Positions 19,607 through 33,628 of a stretch of DNA of 64,000 nt are shown here, in pieces. The stretch is from Rhynchonema sp. JSB1_4. Its lineage: Eukaryota; Nematoda; Chromadorea; Monhysterida; Xyalidae. The notes under the pieces are model-generated. The model searched no databases and had not been told where the DNA came from. It saw only the letters and a list, made by a program, of their open reading frames with translations. Location: positions 62,001 through 126,000 of the forward strand of contig JASAMV010005999.1 of NCBI GenBank assembly GCA_030248065.1. The letters are read 5' to 3'. The translations under genes were made by a program, and so were the position numbers. Positions within the stretch are counted from its first letter, which is position 1, and every line of letters begins with the position of its first letter.

Positions 19607-22600
19607 TTATCTCCTGAACAGTCCAAAATATCGATTTCTGTCCACCGGACAGTTTTCCAGTCCGAGCTCGTCAGCGTTTTGCGGGCAGGTGCAGGTCGGC
19701 TGACCCTGTGCACCAGGCAGGCACCAGTGCTCGCAACCGCCTTGGTTGTGTTCGCATGGTGACGTGCCTGCAAGCAAACTTGCATTATGGTTTTTTACAG
19801 GCGATGTGCGAAACGGTATAGTCCAACCACGAGCTCATGAGACGCTCTTTTTAAAGCTTTGCTTGGCCAGATTCAAAAATGCGCCGGTTACACGGGCTTT
19901 CGCAAACAATTGAAAGAGATTGGGCCGAGAGAGATGATGACAAGATCCAGCTGGCTGACCTCAATTTGTTGCGTGCTTACGCGAACAGCAACGTCGTTCA
20001 ACACACAAATGTTTTGGGAGTCAAAAGGGAATTTACGCACCGAGGCGGAGAGCGTGTTTTTTAAAAAAATACATGCGTGTGGCTGCGATTAGATATAAAC
20101 GGAATGGCAAATTTCTGCATTCCGCATTCCGCGTTTATCTGCTCACCTTTGCGGAATTTTGAATTTCTGCAAGTAAATTTATGCTTTTGGTCAAACATCT
20201 CAGTTGCTGTTTGCATTGTCACGCAACATTTTGAGGTCAGCACGCTGGAAGTTGTCATCGTCGTCACCCAAGCACGCACCATTCCGCAAAGGTGAGCAGA
20301 TAAACGCGGAATGCAGAAATTCAGCATTCCGCGTTTATCTGCTCACAGCCTTTCTCTTTCTTTCATTTCCGAAGTACGTGGTACCGGAACATTATTGGAT
20401 CCGTACAAGTCAACTTCAAAATAAGTCGTCTCATGAGTTCATGGTTGGACTATACATATTTTCATGTCCGTAAATTTCACACCCGATCTTGTATTTGTGC
20501 TTCTTGCATTTAAGCTTCTTCTGTTATATATTATTGAGTTGGTGGGCGAGCACGCAGTGAAACAAACAATACGAGCGTATAATATTTGAGTTGCGCGACG
20601 TTGACTCTTTGGTTGTGGCCGATGAAATTCATAATGTTGGTTTGTATATACGACTATACGACGGTATATATTAGTGTCGAAATGTTTGTGTGATTGCAGT
20701 AAGCTAGCATGTGTGAGAAACTGCAGAATATGTACGATACATGCCTAAAAACAGAAATGTAAACTGTGCGACCCTTCAGTGCTGCTAGCTGGGGTCAGTA
20801 GCAGTGGTTAATAAAAAAAATTTTTATTCGAACCCCATTTTTAAAAAAGTTTTTTTAATTAAAACAAATTTTTTTTTGTTTGAGCCAAAATCTGCCCAAC
20901 GCGATAAAAAATGAGCGCTCAAGTACAAAATAGGGGTATTTTTGTTACATAATGTGTTCTTAAGGCTATACTTGCGGGCTGAAAAAAACCGTTTTTTTTT
21001 CGAAAAAACGAAAAAAAACCGTTTTTTTCCGAGGCCTGGAAAAATACGTTTTTATTTTTCCGGAAATTTTTTCCAAGTGGCAACTTTTGAAAAAAACGGT
21101 TTTTTTCAAAAATTTTCGAGAAATTTTCCAAGGTCGCGAAATGATGTTGTCAAAACCACTGTAAATCGGTCCTAAACAGTTCAAAATGAGCAGTTTTTAA
21201 TCTCCAAGTGCATTTTTAGCCTGTTTCAGACCATTGCCCGACAAAATTTCCTCCAAAATAGGCGTTTTTGGACCATGGGTATCCTTAAGTACTGGAAAAA
21301 TATTTGGAAAAAAACGGTTTTTTCCGAAAAAAAACGGTTTTTTTCCAAAAATATATTTTGCGGAAAAATACGCAAGGATACTTAAGGCCTAACTATACTT
21401 CGTTCTCTCAGAGAACAAAGAACAAATTCTCGCGCGCTGATTGGCTGTTGAACATACGTGGACCAATCAGCGCGCGAGAATTTGTTCTTTGTTCTCTGAG
21501 AGAACGAAGTATGGTAGGCCTTAAGAGCATATAAAGCACAGGTGATACGAAAACCATGCTTTCCAATGGTCGATAAGTACCAACCATAGTCAGGTACACA
21601 CCCGTACCCTTCCCCAGGTGGTGCGGGTGTGATGGTATGGCTTTCTGATATTCGGGATGGGAATTTTGGGTGAAATTATGACGTCTAGGTACACGACCAA
21701 TGCAAATAAGTTGCACATAGTGTGAAATTAGAGTGAATACAAAATAGAATCACTCCTTTCGGGTCTGGGGGATGGATAAATAAATGCCCACCCAGTCACA
21801 TGTACGTGTGTAGTCAAATGAGAGGCCCTGCGAGTGTGCGCACTATGTCTAGATGCCACAAAACAACGATTATGGCACCCAATACACCCATGGTAGGTTT
21901 AGGTGATGTCAACAGTAGCAATTTTTATGCAAAAATAGCACTTTTAGAGCAAAAAATAGAGAAATTTTCGAATTTTGAAATAATAAAAAAAATTTTTTAA
22001 TTTTTGAAACGAATTTTTTTAAAAACAAAATTTTTTAATAAATTTTTTTTTAAAACCACTGGTCAGTAATCGGTCTAGAAATCTCCAGTCTGGTTTTAGA
22101 CCAAGAATTGGGCAAAACAATGAATGAGCACGATTGAATACGACAAAGTCTGAATCTTGCTGATCCAAATACTAAAAAATAATAGATTAACCGCAAGTTA
22201 TCAGGTGGCCTAAAGAGGCGCAGAAAAACCGAAAAGACACCAACCAAGGGGACAATCCTTTGGCACGGCCACAATTCCGTAGATCTTGCCACTACCACCC
22301 AGACTCGGCTGCATTGACTCATGGCGATCGCCAAACACGCTGATACGGTGCACTTTCAGGCTGAAAACTTGATTGATGATATCACGCATGTTCTGCGCGT
22401 GAAACATCATCGAAGTCGTTCAGCAGGCATAAAACTGAGTGATCAGTCCGGTCTTTGCCGTTGGCATGTGACATCTTGCACCAAGGGCACGAAATCTTCG
22501 ACCCGGGACACACAAAACGCAAACGCACTCTTTCCAATCCGTCCAATACAGCATTTCCTCATTGTGTGACGTCAGTCCGAACGGGTACTCCAACGGGGCG

Positions 22601-25600
22601 TAGACCACACGACGACGGGCCCCTTGTAGATCGACACATGATAGCGACTGGGCACCGGCATCGACCCAGCATAATTCGCGACGCTGTCTGTATGACAAGG
22701 AAATGAAACATCAGATGTGTGCATTGAAACATCAAGCAAGACTATGCAGGGTACGGTTGACATGTTGCAGCCTTGGCTGGCTGATGTTTAACCACGAACA
22801 AATGGCAAAGCGTGTGGAAACAGGCTTCAGTAATATTGGCTAATGGCTTCGTCGTCAAATAATGTCGTCGACCACATGAGCCCCATATGAACGCGAAAAT
22901 AATACATGTGTTTGACGGCATTACAATAAGCCGAAATGTTACACCAATTCTGGTACATGTCTGGTTGTTTTCTTGATGGCTACCGATGGGCATAATAACG
23001 AGTCAGACAGGCAGCATGAAAGGTGTCGAGCAAATTAGCTCTTTGCCCGAGCAGCAATCATCAAAATGTTGTCACCGCCCACCTGAGTATCGTCAATCCA
23101 TTCGGCAGATGCAGATTGTCGCTGACAAAGTCCTCCCTCTGCGTTCCATCCAGATTCAGCCGTCCGATCACCGGATGCGCACGATTCCAGTCGGTGTAGA
23201 AGAGTTTCCTTAAAAGATCTGGCGAATTTGAGTTCATTATAATTATTCTGGCACATTCTTACGCGCATGATTTTTTATCGAATGTTTTGGATTTTATTGA
23301 AAGATGGATTTCTGATGAGAAGCTTTCCTGAAACGTGCGTGTGGATTCTACTGGTAAAGTAAAACATTGTAGGTAAAGATGAGGGCATGTTGCTGAACAG
23401 CATTGACATGCAAGAGTGGAAATGTGTCTTCGATTGTATAACTCCAGAAGCACTCAATAGCCAACTGACGTGACTGCAAACGATGCAATTTTGGCGTAAC
23501 CGAGTTGAACTCACTGATTCTCCAGATCGATCGCCAACGCACGTGGATTGACTAATGTGTCCTTGAGTATGGTCTTACGGTACTTGCCGTCCATCGTCAT
23601 CACCTGCAGAATAGTGCGATTTCTGTGTCCCCAGATTTCGCCCATCAAGTGCGATTTACGTGTTTACGGTACTTGTTGGCGCAATGTATTCTTTTTAGCT
23701 TTTTTCTTCTGGAACTGCGCACGAACAACAATTCCCGGCAACGACTCGCCTGTATCTCGTCCAACATCGAGTCGACAAAGTAGATGTTCCTCGATTTCCA
23801 GTCAACGGCCAGGCCCTCGGGTGATTTGAGCCCGTCCTCCAGCACAATGTGTTCCTCGCTGCCGTCCAGCTTGGATGTACGAATGGCGTGGCCTGAACGA
23901 AGGGATACGGTATGAGAAGGTATACGGTATGAAGGTGATTGGACCATGAGAATGTACTTATTACACTATCCATGATTTTCAAGGTCAACATGTCTGGTGC
24001 GGACATTAAATCGTGAAGCAGGATTGCTGCCTACTCACCGGGCACGTCACTCCAATAGACGCGTTCATCGACGCAATCGAATTCGACACTGACGGCCACC
24101 TGATTGGGCACGGTCACCAGTTGTTTGCCGGGAACATCGGGCGTCATGCCGCGCAGCACAATCGACATGCCTTGCCCGATCAGTAATGTTTCACCACGTG
24201 CGTCACTGTCCGGCGTGCAGCTGCAACATTATTGGACGGGGGTTACCTTGAGAGAAATATGGAAAACGAGTCCCAGGCCGATACGAAACCTGATCATCGA
24301 ATCTGAACTTCGATGGCAACAAGACGTTCTTCTATCAGATACGTATACTATATTTCGCGATTTACGAACGCCATTTATGTATTTTGACCAGGTAAAAGTA
24401 AAAGGCTGCCGGATAGACAGTAAATTACAGGCCAAAGCACTGGTCAAAATGGTCACGTTCATAAAATATGCACTTTATACGAACAGATCACGCGACCAAG
24501 GCACGACTGCGCTGAATTCAGTTTGACGCCGATCCCATTGTTGACAACAATTTTTCATGTATCTAAAACCCGACCCAGTATCTCACGCACCTTTCCCCAT
24601 TTCCATGCCATCCACGTTTGCAGGCACATGTGTAGAGGCCCTGCTCTCCAGGCACACAATCTGCGTGTTCGTCACACGATGCCGGGTCGTCCAGACAGGT
24701 TACTGTATCGTCAATGGTGGGTTATGGTAATAACATCCGGTTACGGTATCGACACAGCACCTGGTACATATGTATTGTTAACCTGATGGCGCGCATGCCG
24801 TGCCACTGCCGTGATATCCCGGTCTGCATACGCACTGCCACCAACCCTCCAGGTTCTGCACACAGTCGGCGTACATGCTGCAGTTGCTGCATTTCGGGGT
24901 TTCTGCGAAATTTTGAATAATTTTCATGTTTCTGGTTCAACGGTTTGCCAGGCAGTGCAAGACGGAGTCAAACATCAAGACAAAAACTGATTAGAAAAAC
25001 CACCTTGGTTAGCCCACCGTGATATTTGTGGTAAAAACTGTTCCATTTGAACAAGCGTTGTCACTTTGGCTGCTGATTGTGTCTTGAAAAATGTCGAAAA
25101 CAACATTGACTAACCAATAGGAGTGCATTCATTGTATCCGTCACCCTTGCTGCCAGCCTTGCAAATACAATCATGCGTGTTGCGTTGATGATTGAACACG
25201 CAATCAGCGTTCATGTGGCAAACGCGCGGATTGCTGTCACACGATTCGGTTTCGGCGTAGGGCACACAGTGACTCTGCTTCATGGTTTCCTGGCAATGTT
25301 GCAGTCATGCACAAAGTTGAATTTTAAAATATTTTGCCAGCTTAGGATGAACAATTTTTTTGCCTTCCCATGCAAATGATGTCCATGATTAGTTATCAAA
25401 GCGTGCTAAAGCCTGCGCGCATGCTATCATATCAATTTGGTTCATTCAGCAGTGCAAAAATCGTTCACCAATCTGTCCAATACATCATTTCAAAAAAAAA
25501 ACAAAGCAAATAAAATCTTCGGACGTTTACCTCTTCGAGTCTGAATCCCTCCACACATTCGCAGCCATACGCATTGCGTTGTTGCATGAACACACATCGT

Positions 25601-28600
25601 GCGTTCTGCGGACACGCGTATGGGTCGGCCGGACTGCATTCATCTGAAATGTGGCCACTTGCATTTTTATTTCTTTTATTCTGTGTTGTTTTATGTAATG
25701 TGCTGTATCTACATATGTTAGAATTTGAGATAAAGGGAGGTAAATTTCGTTAACGTACAGTAACTTAATGTAACACTGTTGGTTGATTTTGACAGAAGGG
25801 AAATGACGTTTACACAATATGTAGAACAGGCAGTTCCACTTGTACCTGCAAAATGCCTGACTCGTCTCAGTTCTGAAATGTTTTAGATTACCTGATCATC
25901 TGAAATTCAAATTGAAGCCTTCCAAAAAATTAATTAATGAACAATGCCGGGCTGTGTCCATTCGGCAAATGCTAGAAACCGTCCGTTTTCTATCCCATCC
26001 GTTTCAACAAACCTGCAGCTTCACACGAGCTGTATCCATCGCCAGTGTATCCAGGCAGACATCTGCACACAAACTGACTGTCGACCGTCGACTCCGGGGG
26101 CACGATGCAATGCGCGTATTCGTGACAATCCTCGGTACGGGAACAGATACGCCCACTGGGCGTTGGCGCCTGAGTGGTGTAGTGTTTGGGTGGCTAGTAA
26201 CTGAATGTACTGTAAGTCTTCAAAGAGCATGCACACTTATCAATGTTGCTTGGCATGATCGATCAAGTCTCTGATTTAAAATGCAAAATTACTTCAACTG
26301 GATACTGTACCTGTGCTGATCCGGGTTCCACACAATTGTACCCATCGCCCTCGTAACCAAGCATGCATTGGCACACATGACGTTGCAATCCGGTGTCATA
26401 CAGACATTGTGCGTAATGGTGACAGTTGGGCACTTCATCACAGTCAACACTGTCGGCTGAAACATTAGCTCGTTTGACTGCGTCTGCATTTGATGCTGAC
26501 TCAACTGCATAATTCAGAAATTCAAGTATAGTAGATGTGAGTCCACACCGACTTCTATTCTGTAAAAGGCTCTATCGAAGGCTAGTGGTACGACTGATAG
26601 GAAGTCTAACTTGCATCGTATGGTATTTCAACAATGTTCTTGTCGCTGGTGAAAGGCTAAATGAACACAAACTTGTGAAACATCAGCCCACCAGCACTCA
26701 CGTGCAGTTGTAGGTGCACAGCTGTATCCGTCACCGCTGAATCCCTCCCGACATCTGCATTCATACATGCCACCTTGGTTGCCGGTGTACACACAATCGG
26801 CTTGCGGATCACAGTTGTTGCAAGTGCTTGATGCTGCAAGAAGGAGAATCTCGGAATTCGACTTGTTGAAACACTTCACTCCTTGCAGAAATCCAACACT
26901 GCCGTAACCCACCTGAGTCCGTCCCACCCATCGTGCAAGTGTACCCATCGCCAACATATGGTGGTGAGCAAGCACATTGATAATGACCAATGGATGCATC
27001 GTACTGACAACTGCCGTATTCACTGCACTCCTCATGAGCGCGACACACGCGGTCTGAAAGAGAAGATTAGCTGGAGCCTAACGGCCAAATCAACACTCAA
27101 ACTACCCCACTCACGGCTCAATGGCCGCACACAAGGCTCTGCGACAGCAGCTATAGCATTCTACTGCGTGTGAGTAGAATATTCTGCGATTTCAATCAGC
27201 CAACAAGCTCTACGATTTCTGCCGTGCCAGTCAAGGTTGATAGCATTAGCTTCACCGTACCATATTACCCCTACAAGCAAGGCTATGAACTGAAGCTTCA
27301 GTTAAACGAATCCTCACTTACTCGGTTGAGCTCCATGCATTGATCCGGAATCAGGAGGCTGCGCATTCGGATCACTACAGTCCGGGTACGTGCCCACATA
27401 ACCCGGTCGACAATCACAAATGTAGCGATTATTTGCAGGCGCGACTGTGCAGTAACCAAAGTTGCCACACTCTTCGTGCGAATAACATTCGTTCTGCGTG
27501 AGTTGTTGGGACGTGGTGCCTGGAGACTTGAAGGCGGTTGATGTGAAATAATAGTAACTGATATTAATCGATCATTGATTTGCTACCCAGTTCTCATATC
27601 AGCTGGGTAGTGTTGTAGTCAGCACCTGTAAACCAAAAATGCATTCTGACACTGTCATAAGCAGGAAAAAAAGAGTCTTTAGCGCAAAGTAGTAAGTTCA
27701 GTTCGTATGTGCCAGTTGTTCGACAAAAAATATGTGTAAAAATAAACACAAACTGCAGGTTATATTCACCAACCAGTCTGCGGCAAATGACAGTGCAGTC
27801 CGTCTCCCACATAAGGTTGTTCGCATTGACAATAGTTGTCCACACATATTGCTTCATCACTGCAAGTGTAGCCCCCGCATGAACCACCGGACACGTGCAC
27901 AGACTCTGAAACAACGTTGTCGTCAATTTCCCAATCCTTGATGCACGTGTGCATAACGGCATTAAAGTAGTTTCCCCTACAAACTGTTGCTACATATATG
28001 GCAGCAAGTTCATGAAACATCAACCACCCACCTTTGCACATGCGTCCATCACCTTCGTATCCCTCTCTGCATTGACACACATACGAGCCGTCCGAATTGT
28101 AGCAATCTGCTTGCACGTGACAGTCATGCGTGCCGATCTCGCATTCGTTCACATCTGCGGATGTCAAGCATCAGTGAATCAGGATATTGCAGTACAGTGT
28201 GAAAGTGGGAGCAGGAAGTAGCCGTGCTGTCGTTAACATATGAAACGAGTAGTGCAACCCGGTTAAAATCCAATGTTCGTGCGGAATGTGAACTTATTCC
28301 AAAATCCCCTCCGCACAGCAACAAAACTGACCGACACACAGTCCACTTGTTTGTAATTCGTTCGTGTACTGCATCGTATATCCGTGCTTACAGTCGCACT
28401 TGTAGGTGTTGTCCCTCGGCAGACAGATCATGTACTCGCCCGTGCACGAGTGTGCACCGAAACGGCATGGGTCCGGGTCATCCGCTAAATACGGGCGGTA
28501 CTGTGGTGTTGAACTTTGGCGAATAATGTCACAGTACCTAGCATGGCGACCTTTAGGTTAATAACGTCGATGCTAGAAACTAGAAGTCACTCACTATCCT

Positions 28601-31600
28601 TTGTCTCCAACATGTTCGCCGATCCATATCTCACAATATTCTCCTTGGCGTCGTACACAACGTAGCTGCGATCAACACGCAGGATCACCTCGGGAACGCG
28701 GTCGAACTGAACACCATCTTCCATTAGTTAGGCTTTCAGGCTTGGTTTTAAGCGCAGTGGTTTCAGACTTGATTATGCCGTTGAAGAATCTGATTATTGT
28801 TTACTGCTTATTGATTACTGTTCACTTTGATACAAATTCAGCTACTGCAATGCGAAATATAACTTTTGTTCGCACGTATTGTTATTTTTCAACTGAGAAG
28901 GCTGTGGTTATGTGCTGCACCTACGATAAACTGACAATACAATCCTTGTTACCAGCAAAATTGTGTTAGTTATTGATACTAATAAAGAGGCGGGTTTGAG
29001 GTTTAGTAGAGTGCTTTATCGTAATCTAATAGGATCTACGGTACATATGCACCTAGTTTTCTATACATACGCAGAACTTTGAATAGCTACATATTACCTG
29101 TTTGAACATACACTCTTTGTAGTGTATCTGTTGGTCGACGGTCATGTCGTAGCTACGTGTGCCGTCTGATGTTTCAATGTCAACTGAGCGAACTGAGTAC
29201 GATTTGACGACGCCTGCACGAGAGAGCTTGAACTGTTTGCAGTTCAAAAGTTTATTTCAACTTGATTTTGCAACATAAGTGGCCAAACAACCGGAAATCA
29301 ATCAGTGCGTCTCATTGAGTCCCGTCCGTACTAACCGGGTCCGACACGTCGGTAAGATTCAGTGAACTCGGGATAGGACACTTTGGCGTTGGCAGGTATG
29401 TCGGGCAGACTTCCCGTCACGAAGACATTCGCTTTGAAGTAATGGTAGATGTCTTTGCCGGTGATGTCCTGTTTGATGGTTACTGTATGCTCGTCGCCAA
29501 TGTGTACGGTAACGGTGCGATTGAATAGACCACCTGTGAAGTGTGAAATATCAGATGAGTTCACATCATAATTAATGTGGTGCCACGACACTACCAACCA
29601 GTCAACGTGAATCCATTATACGCTTCGGATGTCTTCTCCTGCCCAAACAGCCAGCCAAACACGCTGCCGATTGTGGACAGAAACAGCAACGGTGCGCCGA
29701 GCTCTTCAGGGAACTGGAAATATTGATCGCTTCGGTTACTACGCGGATTTCAGATACCTCTGGTTCAAGCCCTGTTCCACACAATGACTGCACATACCTG
29801 ACTGAGTGCAGTGAATGCCCGTCCGTCACTGTTCAACACGAATGTGTGCATGTCTGATGTTTCACCAATATTGACACCGTTCAATTGACCACTCAACTTG
29901 CCGTTGATACGTTGCGAGTCGCCTGGGCCAATGATTTAGTTCTGATTTTTGCATTTTTATGTCGGCTGCCCAAAACATCTCACCGATTTTCATGCAGGCC
30001 TTGCCATTACCGTAGTACCCATCGACGCATTCGCAGCAAAACCCCTCATCGTAGTCGATACAACGTGCGTTCTGAGCACACTTGTTGCCTTCGGTCTGCT
30101 CCGTGCACATGGCCCTGTGTGAAACATCATATCCGAAAATATCTGGGTCTTGAAGGTATATAGGTCAAAAAACTATATAACTTGGGTCTGATTGTTCCCT
30201 CATAGGTACATACCTTGGCAATCGTCGAATGTGTACCCAATCGTCAGAATGCACTGGTTGGAATTCCTGGCCGGAATGCAGTGGCGCACCAGCGGGTAGG
30301 TCAGAGTTCAGAGATGTTTTGACATGGTAGACGGCACCTGTTGGACATCGTAATGATTCATATTCACAATTCAAAATTTAAATGATCCACTTCAGCACCA
30401 TTAACATGACTTTGAATCAATTGAACAGCAAGCTTGTGGGGAAAGTGACAGCTCTGTATGGATGTATTGGTGCAGTGTGATTCCCTCATGACATGTGAAG
30501 TGCAAAAGTTGCGAAACAGTTGGGTGGCGGATGGCGAAATTCTGGGTGTTACACAGGTAATTTTTTTGATGTGGAAGACTGGACACCCTAGCCTAGGCTT
30601 GAACTTTTTCGCAACCATCACTCTAACGATGGACTATACCAGCATCAGTACTTGAAACATCAATGTGTCCTCTCGGTGGGCGCGTGTGCGCAGTAACAGG
30701 TGCTGTCATTGTTGTTGTTGTCGTGGTCGGCCTCGGAGTTGTAGCCTCCCACCAGGGGCTGGTCTCAGACGAGGCCGCTGTCGTGGTCGTGGTCTGGGTC
30801 GGGGCAACGGTGGTCGAGGTCCTTGTCTGCGGCCCGGGATTGCAATCACAATCATCACAACCCCGCTCGTCTTTCACTCGCACACAACCAAATGGGCATT
30901 CTCCCTCCAAGAACGTCGGAGTCGGACACTCTGTGCTCGTCTCAAGATCTTCGTAATAATATTCGGCTGGATAATAGTCCCCGTTTTCGTACCAGTCCGA
31001 GTAAAAATGTGAATGACCGGGGTGCTTCTTGTCTGGGTCCGGTACCAGTGCTCGAGACTTTGTGTGTCCTGTGGTAAAGGTGATTGGGTGGAAATTATAG
31101 ATAGTGCTTTGAAATTAGGATAATTCATCTTGAATTGGTGAATACTGGTGTGTGGAAGCAAAGGGCGGTGAAGCAAAGCGCTTGGGTGTTGTGATAACAA
31201 AAAACCTGACAAAGTGCAAAGCTGTTTGGGGATTTTTGGGAAGCGTGAATAGTCATCCAATTTGGTGTTTGTCTCTGCAAATCTGATCAAAATATTAGTT
31301 CACCGAAACCTTTCACTTTGAAAGACCAAAATGGCATAAACAGGAATGTCTGTTGCATTCTCAACCAACTGTAATCGGCGTCATTATCGGGTGCATCCGG
31401 GTTGAATTTGTACGTAATCGGGTCCCGCACCGGTGGCGGTAGGATCGGTTCTTCGTGGTACCCATAATCCTCATCGTGATCTTTGAAGTAATCGTCGTCG
31501 TACTTGGCAAATTCGGGATCGGTCAAGGTCCGGGGATCGATCGGATATGGTCCCGACACTCGGAATGCGAATATGCCCTCGCGGTTGACGTTGCTCAGAC

Positions 31601-33628
31601 TGTGAAACATCATATCGTTATTGATAGGAGGGCAACGCTTTAAATTGCGTTTGTGATATTGCATGTAAAAGTAATGAAATCTGACGGGTCCCGTTGCATC
31701 ATGGTCGGGAGGCCCGATCACGTGAGTTCTTGGTGTGATAATAATATCTATAAGTAAATTTTGTGATGAGTTTCTTATGGGTGCGACTACCATAGAATTA
31801 GTAATTAGTTTATTGGAAGTCTTAGTGATCGAGCTTGCATTTCTCGAAAAATCACTAAAGCGTGTTGCCACATCGTTAGGTCGGCCTCCCTCCCAACCCA
31901 AACTCAATCTAACCAAAGTGCTTATAGCAATCCAGATTGTTGAGCCACCATTGGGTATGCACCTACATATTTCACCAATTGCACATGCACAATTTGAATT
32001 GTGCGGCATGTTTTCGGTTGCCAGTTTCTACCTGTTTTCACAGGCGAACAATATGCGCCAGGTCATCATCAGTGCAAATGCACCAAATGGCCACGTGGCG
32101 TCGAAAACACACACGTTTCACAGGACTGATGTTTCACACATTCGCATGTGCACCCACTCTCACCGATTTATCTGTTTCATGTGTTCCGAGTCGGATGGTG
32201 CCAATGTCTGGAATCGTCCATCGGTGTTGGTGAAGCCGGCCTGGGGGTACCGATCGGGAATGTTCGGGAACTTGCCCTGACCTCTGAAACAGTCTCATTG
32301 TATCGTGTGCAAACAAACATTTTCGTTATCATGCCCACCGATCAGCGGGTCGACTTCCGTATACTTTATTCTCAGCTAAAATGTTTCGCCAATAACATTA
32401 ATAAAAAATGTATGATTGTTGCCGACAATGCATTTAGTAAGCTCCCTGCTAAAATCTTACAGTAACCAGAATTATAGTAAGCCAAACTATGTATATACAG
32501 TAACCGACCTCATCCATTCAATCTTTCCGTATAACATGATCGAATACGTTGACGTGTTGTTCGATGCGAGCACCAGTTGGAACGTGTTCCGATCGCTGCC
32601 GTGTCCGTCGTAGAAACCTATCTGGAATCACAATGGTCGATATCAGACTCGTGATTGAATCGGATCTCCGCCACTCTCAGATCACTCGGTTAGATCGAAA
32701 ACTGCGGAGGAAAAAATAACAGAAACCGCACCTCATGCCACGTGACCACGAGTAACGCATCAGCGATGAAATTTCCAGCGTCAACAAAATCCTGCCGAAT
32801 CATGTCTGACACGCGTTGCAGGGCCGTGTTGTCCATTGTCTCTTCCCTGGAATATCAAGGCCGAATGTCATCTTTTAGTTTTAGTTCCACGTTCCGTTTT
32901 TTCATCATGTATACCTAGGAAGGTTGGTAGGAGGACTTCTGTATGGTTTACTGCACAACATGGCATTTTGGGGGTGTGTCTTCAGAGCGCCTTTACTTTA
33001 CAGTTTGATTGTTTTTTAGCTTTAATTGAGGCATCAGACTAAACCGTATTACAACAGTTCTTGCGAAACACTCATGCAATGATCAATATATTTCCGCTGC
33101 AGGTGCATTTTGAAGGTCTTTTATACATACATCTTATAGTTGTCGTTAACTCAGATCTTCAACTCCCATGTATAATTTCTCGCGTCCATTTAGGATTGCT
33201 TGAGTTGACGACGACAGTGGATCACCTGCGTTAACGACTGTACCATTAGCCCTGCATAAAGCCCAACAAACCAACTTCACCCCCCCCCACCTGTAGTACA
33301 CATTGCCATGATGGTAGCTGGTATCGGCATCGGCGTAGTACACAGCGATCATTGAGTCATTATGTAGACCCAAGACACGGGGTTGGTAGGTGGTCAGCGG
33401 TTGATTGAAGCTCACCAGACCATTCGTGCTGATGTAGACGGTCCTGTAGACCTGGCCGAAATACGTGATTGGTTGCAGTAATGTCACTTGGGCTGATGTT
33501 TCATCGCCGAGTGATAGTTTCACATCGCCACTCAGTTCGCCGAATGAAAACAGTTGGGCCTCGGGCAGTTGTGCGTTGACCAATGCTCCTGCCCAAAACA
33601 GCAGCAGGAGCTGGAGGAACGCCGACAT
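19607..33628 (-). CDS. nid: Nidogen (basement-membrane glycoprotein), 32 exons
   Basis: A secreted linker between laminin and collagen IV. Minus-strand exons (high-low): 33628-33291, 32846-32732, 32621-32509, 32283-32164, 31599-31370, 31068-30640 (or 30652), 30337-30214, 30114-29984, 29923-29798, 29713-29599, 29533-29336, 29213-29098, 28706-28595, 28484-28332, 28154-28032, 27905-27774, 27519-27322, 27053-26913, 26833-26702, 26456-26311, 26169-26013, 25643-25531, 25289-25115, 24902-24783, 24702-24591, 24220-24039, 23892-23750, 23603-23515, 23208-23083, 22687-22529, 22360-22245, 19767-19607. The product is about 1647 residues: signal peptide (1-19), NIDO domain, an acidic and Thr-rich linker, one EGF, the G2F barrel (about 535-755), twelve EGFs (about 756-1323), a YWTD propeller (about 1323-1595) and a final EGF. 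All junction phases agree except for one extra base in exon 9 (29880-29882). No thyroglobulin domain was seen. Exon 27 ends in a GC donor. Confidence 0.93.
19817..20454. mobile_element. Inverted-repeat DNA element in the last nidogen intron
   Basis: The ends are TATAGTCCAACCACGAGCTC on the left and, on the other strand, TATAGTCCAACCATGAACTC on the right. Nested inside are inner arms with GCGGAATG...GTTTATCTGCTCACC repeated in opposite orientation (about 20115-20155 and 20283-20345). It shares the TATAGTCC...AGCTCATG ends with the element at 51310-51640 and its inner arms with the element at 77-514. It starts 50 bases upstream of the last nidogen exon. No transposase. Confidence 0.65.
20802..22061. 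mobile_element. hAT-like non-autonomous element, 1.26 kb, with nested insertions
   Basis: The terminal inverted repeat is CAGTGGTTAATAAAAAAA on the left and CAGTGGTTTTAAAAAAAA from the right. The flanks are GTCAGTAG (20794-20801) and GTCAGTAA (22062-22069), an 8-bp duplication with one difference. The ends and the 8-bp duplication are both typical of hAT. The interior holds CGGTTTTTT runs and the 135-bp palindrome at 21386-21520. It lies in the last intron of nidogen. No transposase frame. Confidence 0.75.
21386..21520. repeat. 135-bp palindromic MITE flanked by TTAA
   Basis: The two arms are nearly perfect complements: GAACAAATTCTCGCGCGCTG on the left is mirrored by CAGCGCGCGAGAATTTGTTC on the right. 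Both outer ends are GGCCTA next to TTAA. The TTAA flank would suit piggyBac-type insertion, and TTA plus A would suit PIF/Harbinger; I cannot choose between them. It is inserted inside the hAT-like element. Confidence 0.7.
22851..22920. repeat. MITE copy, same family as 3241-3354
   Basis: GTCGTCAAATAATGTCGTCG, then CATGAGCCCCATATGAACGC, then ATACATGTGTTTGACGGC match the family core and arms with changes. It lies in the nidogen intron between exons 29 and 30. Confidence 0.5.

Noticed and set aside
30300..30400. A Cys-rich alternative frame for nidogen exon 7
   Set aside because: It meets a stop and fails to join exon 8 in phase; the Cys-free frame joins both neighbours.
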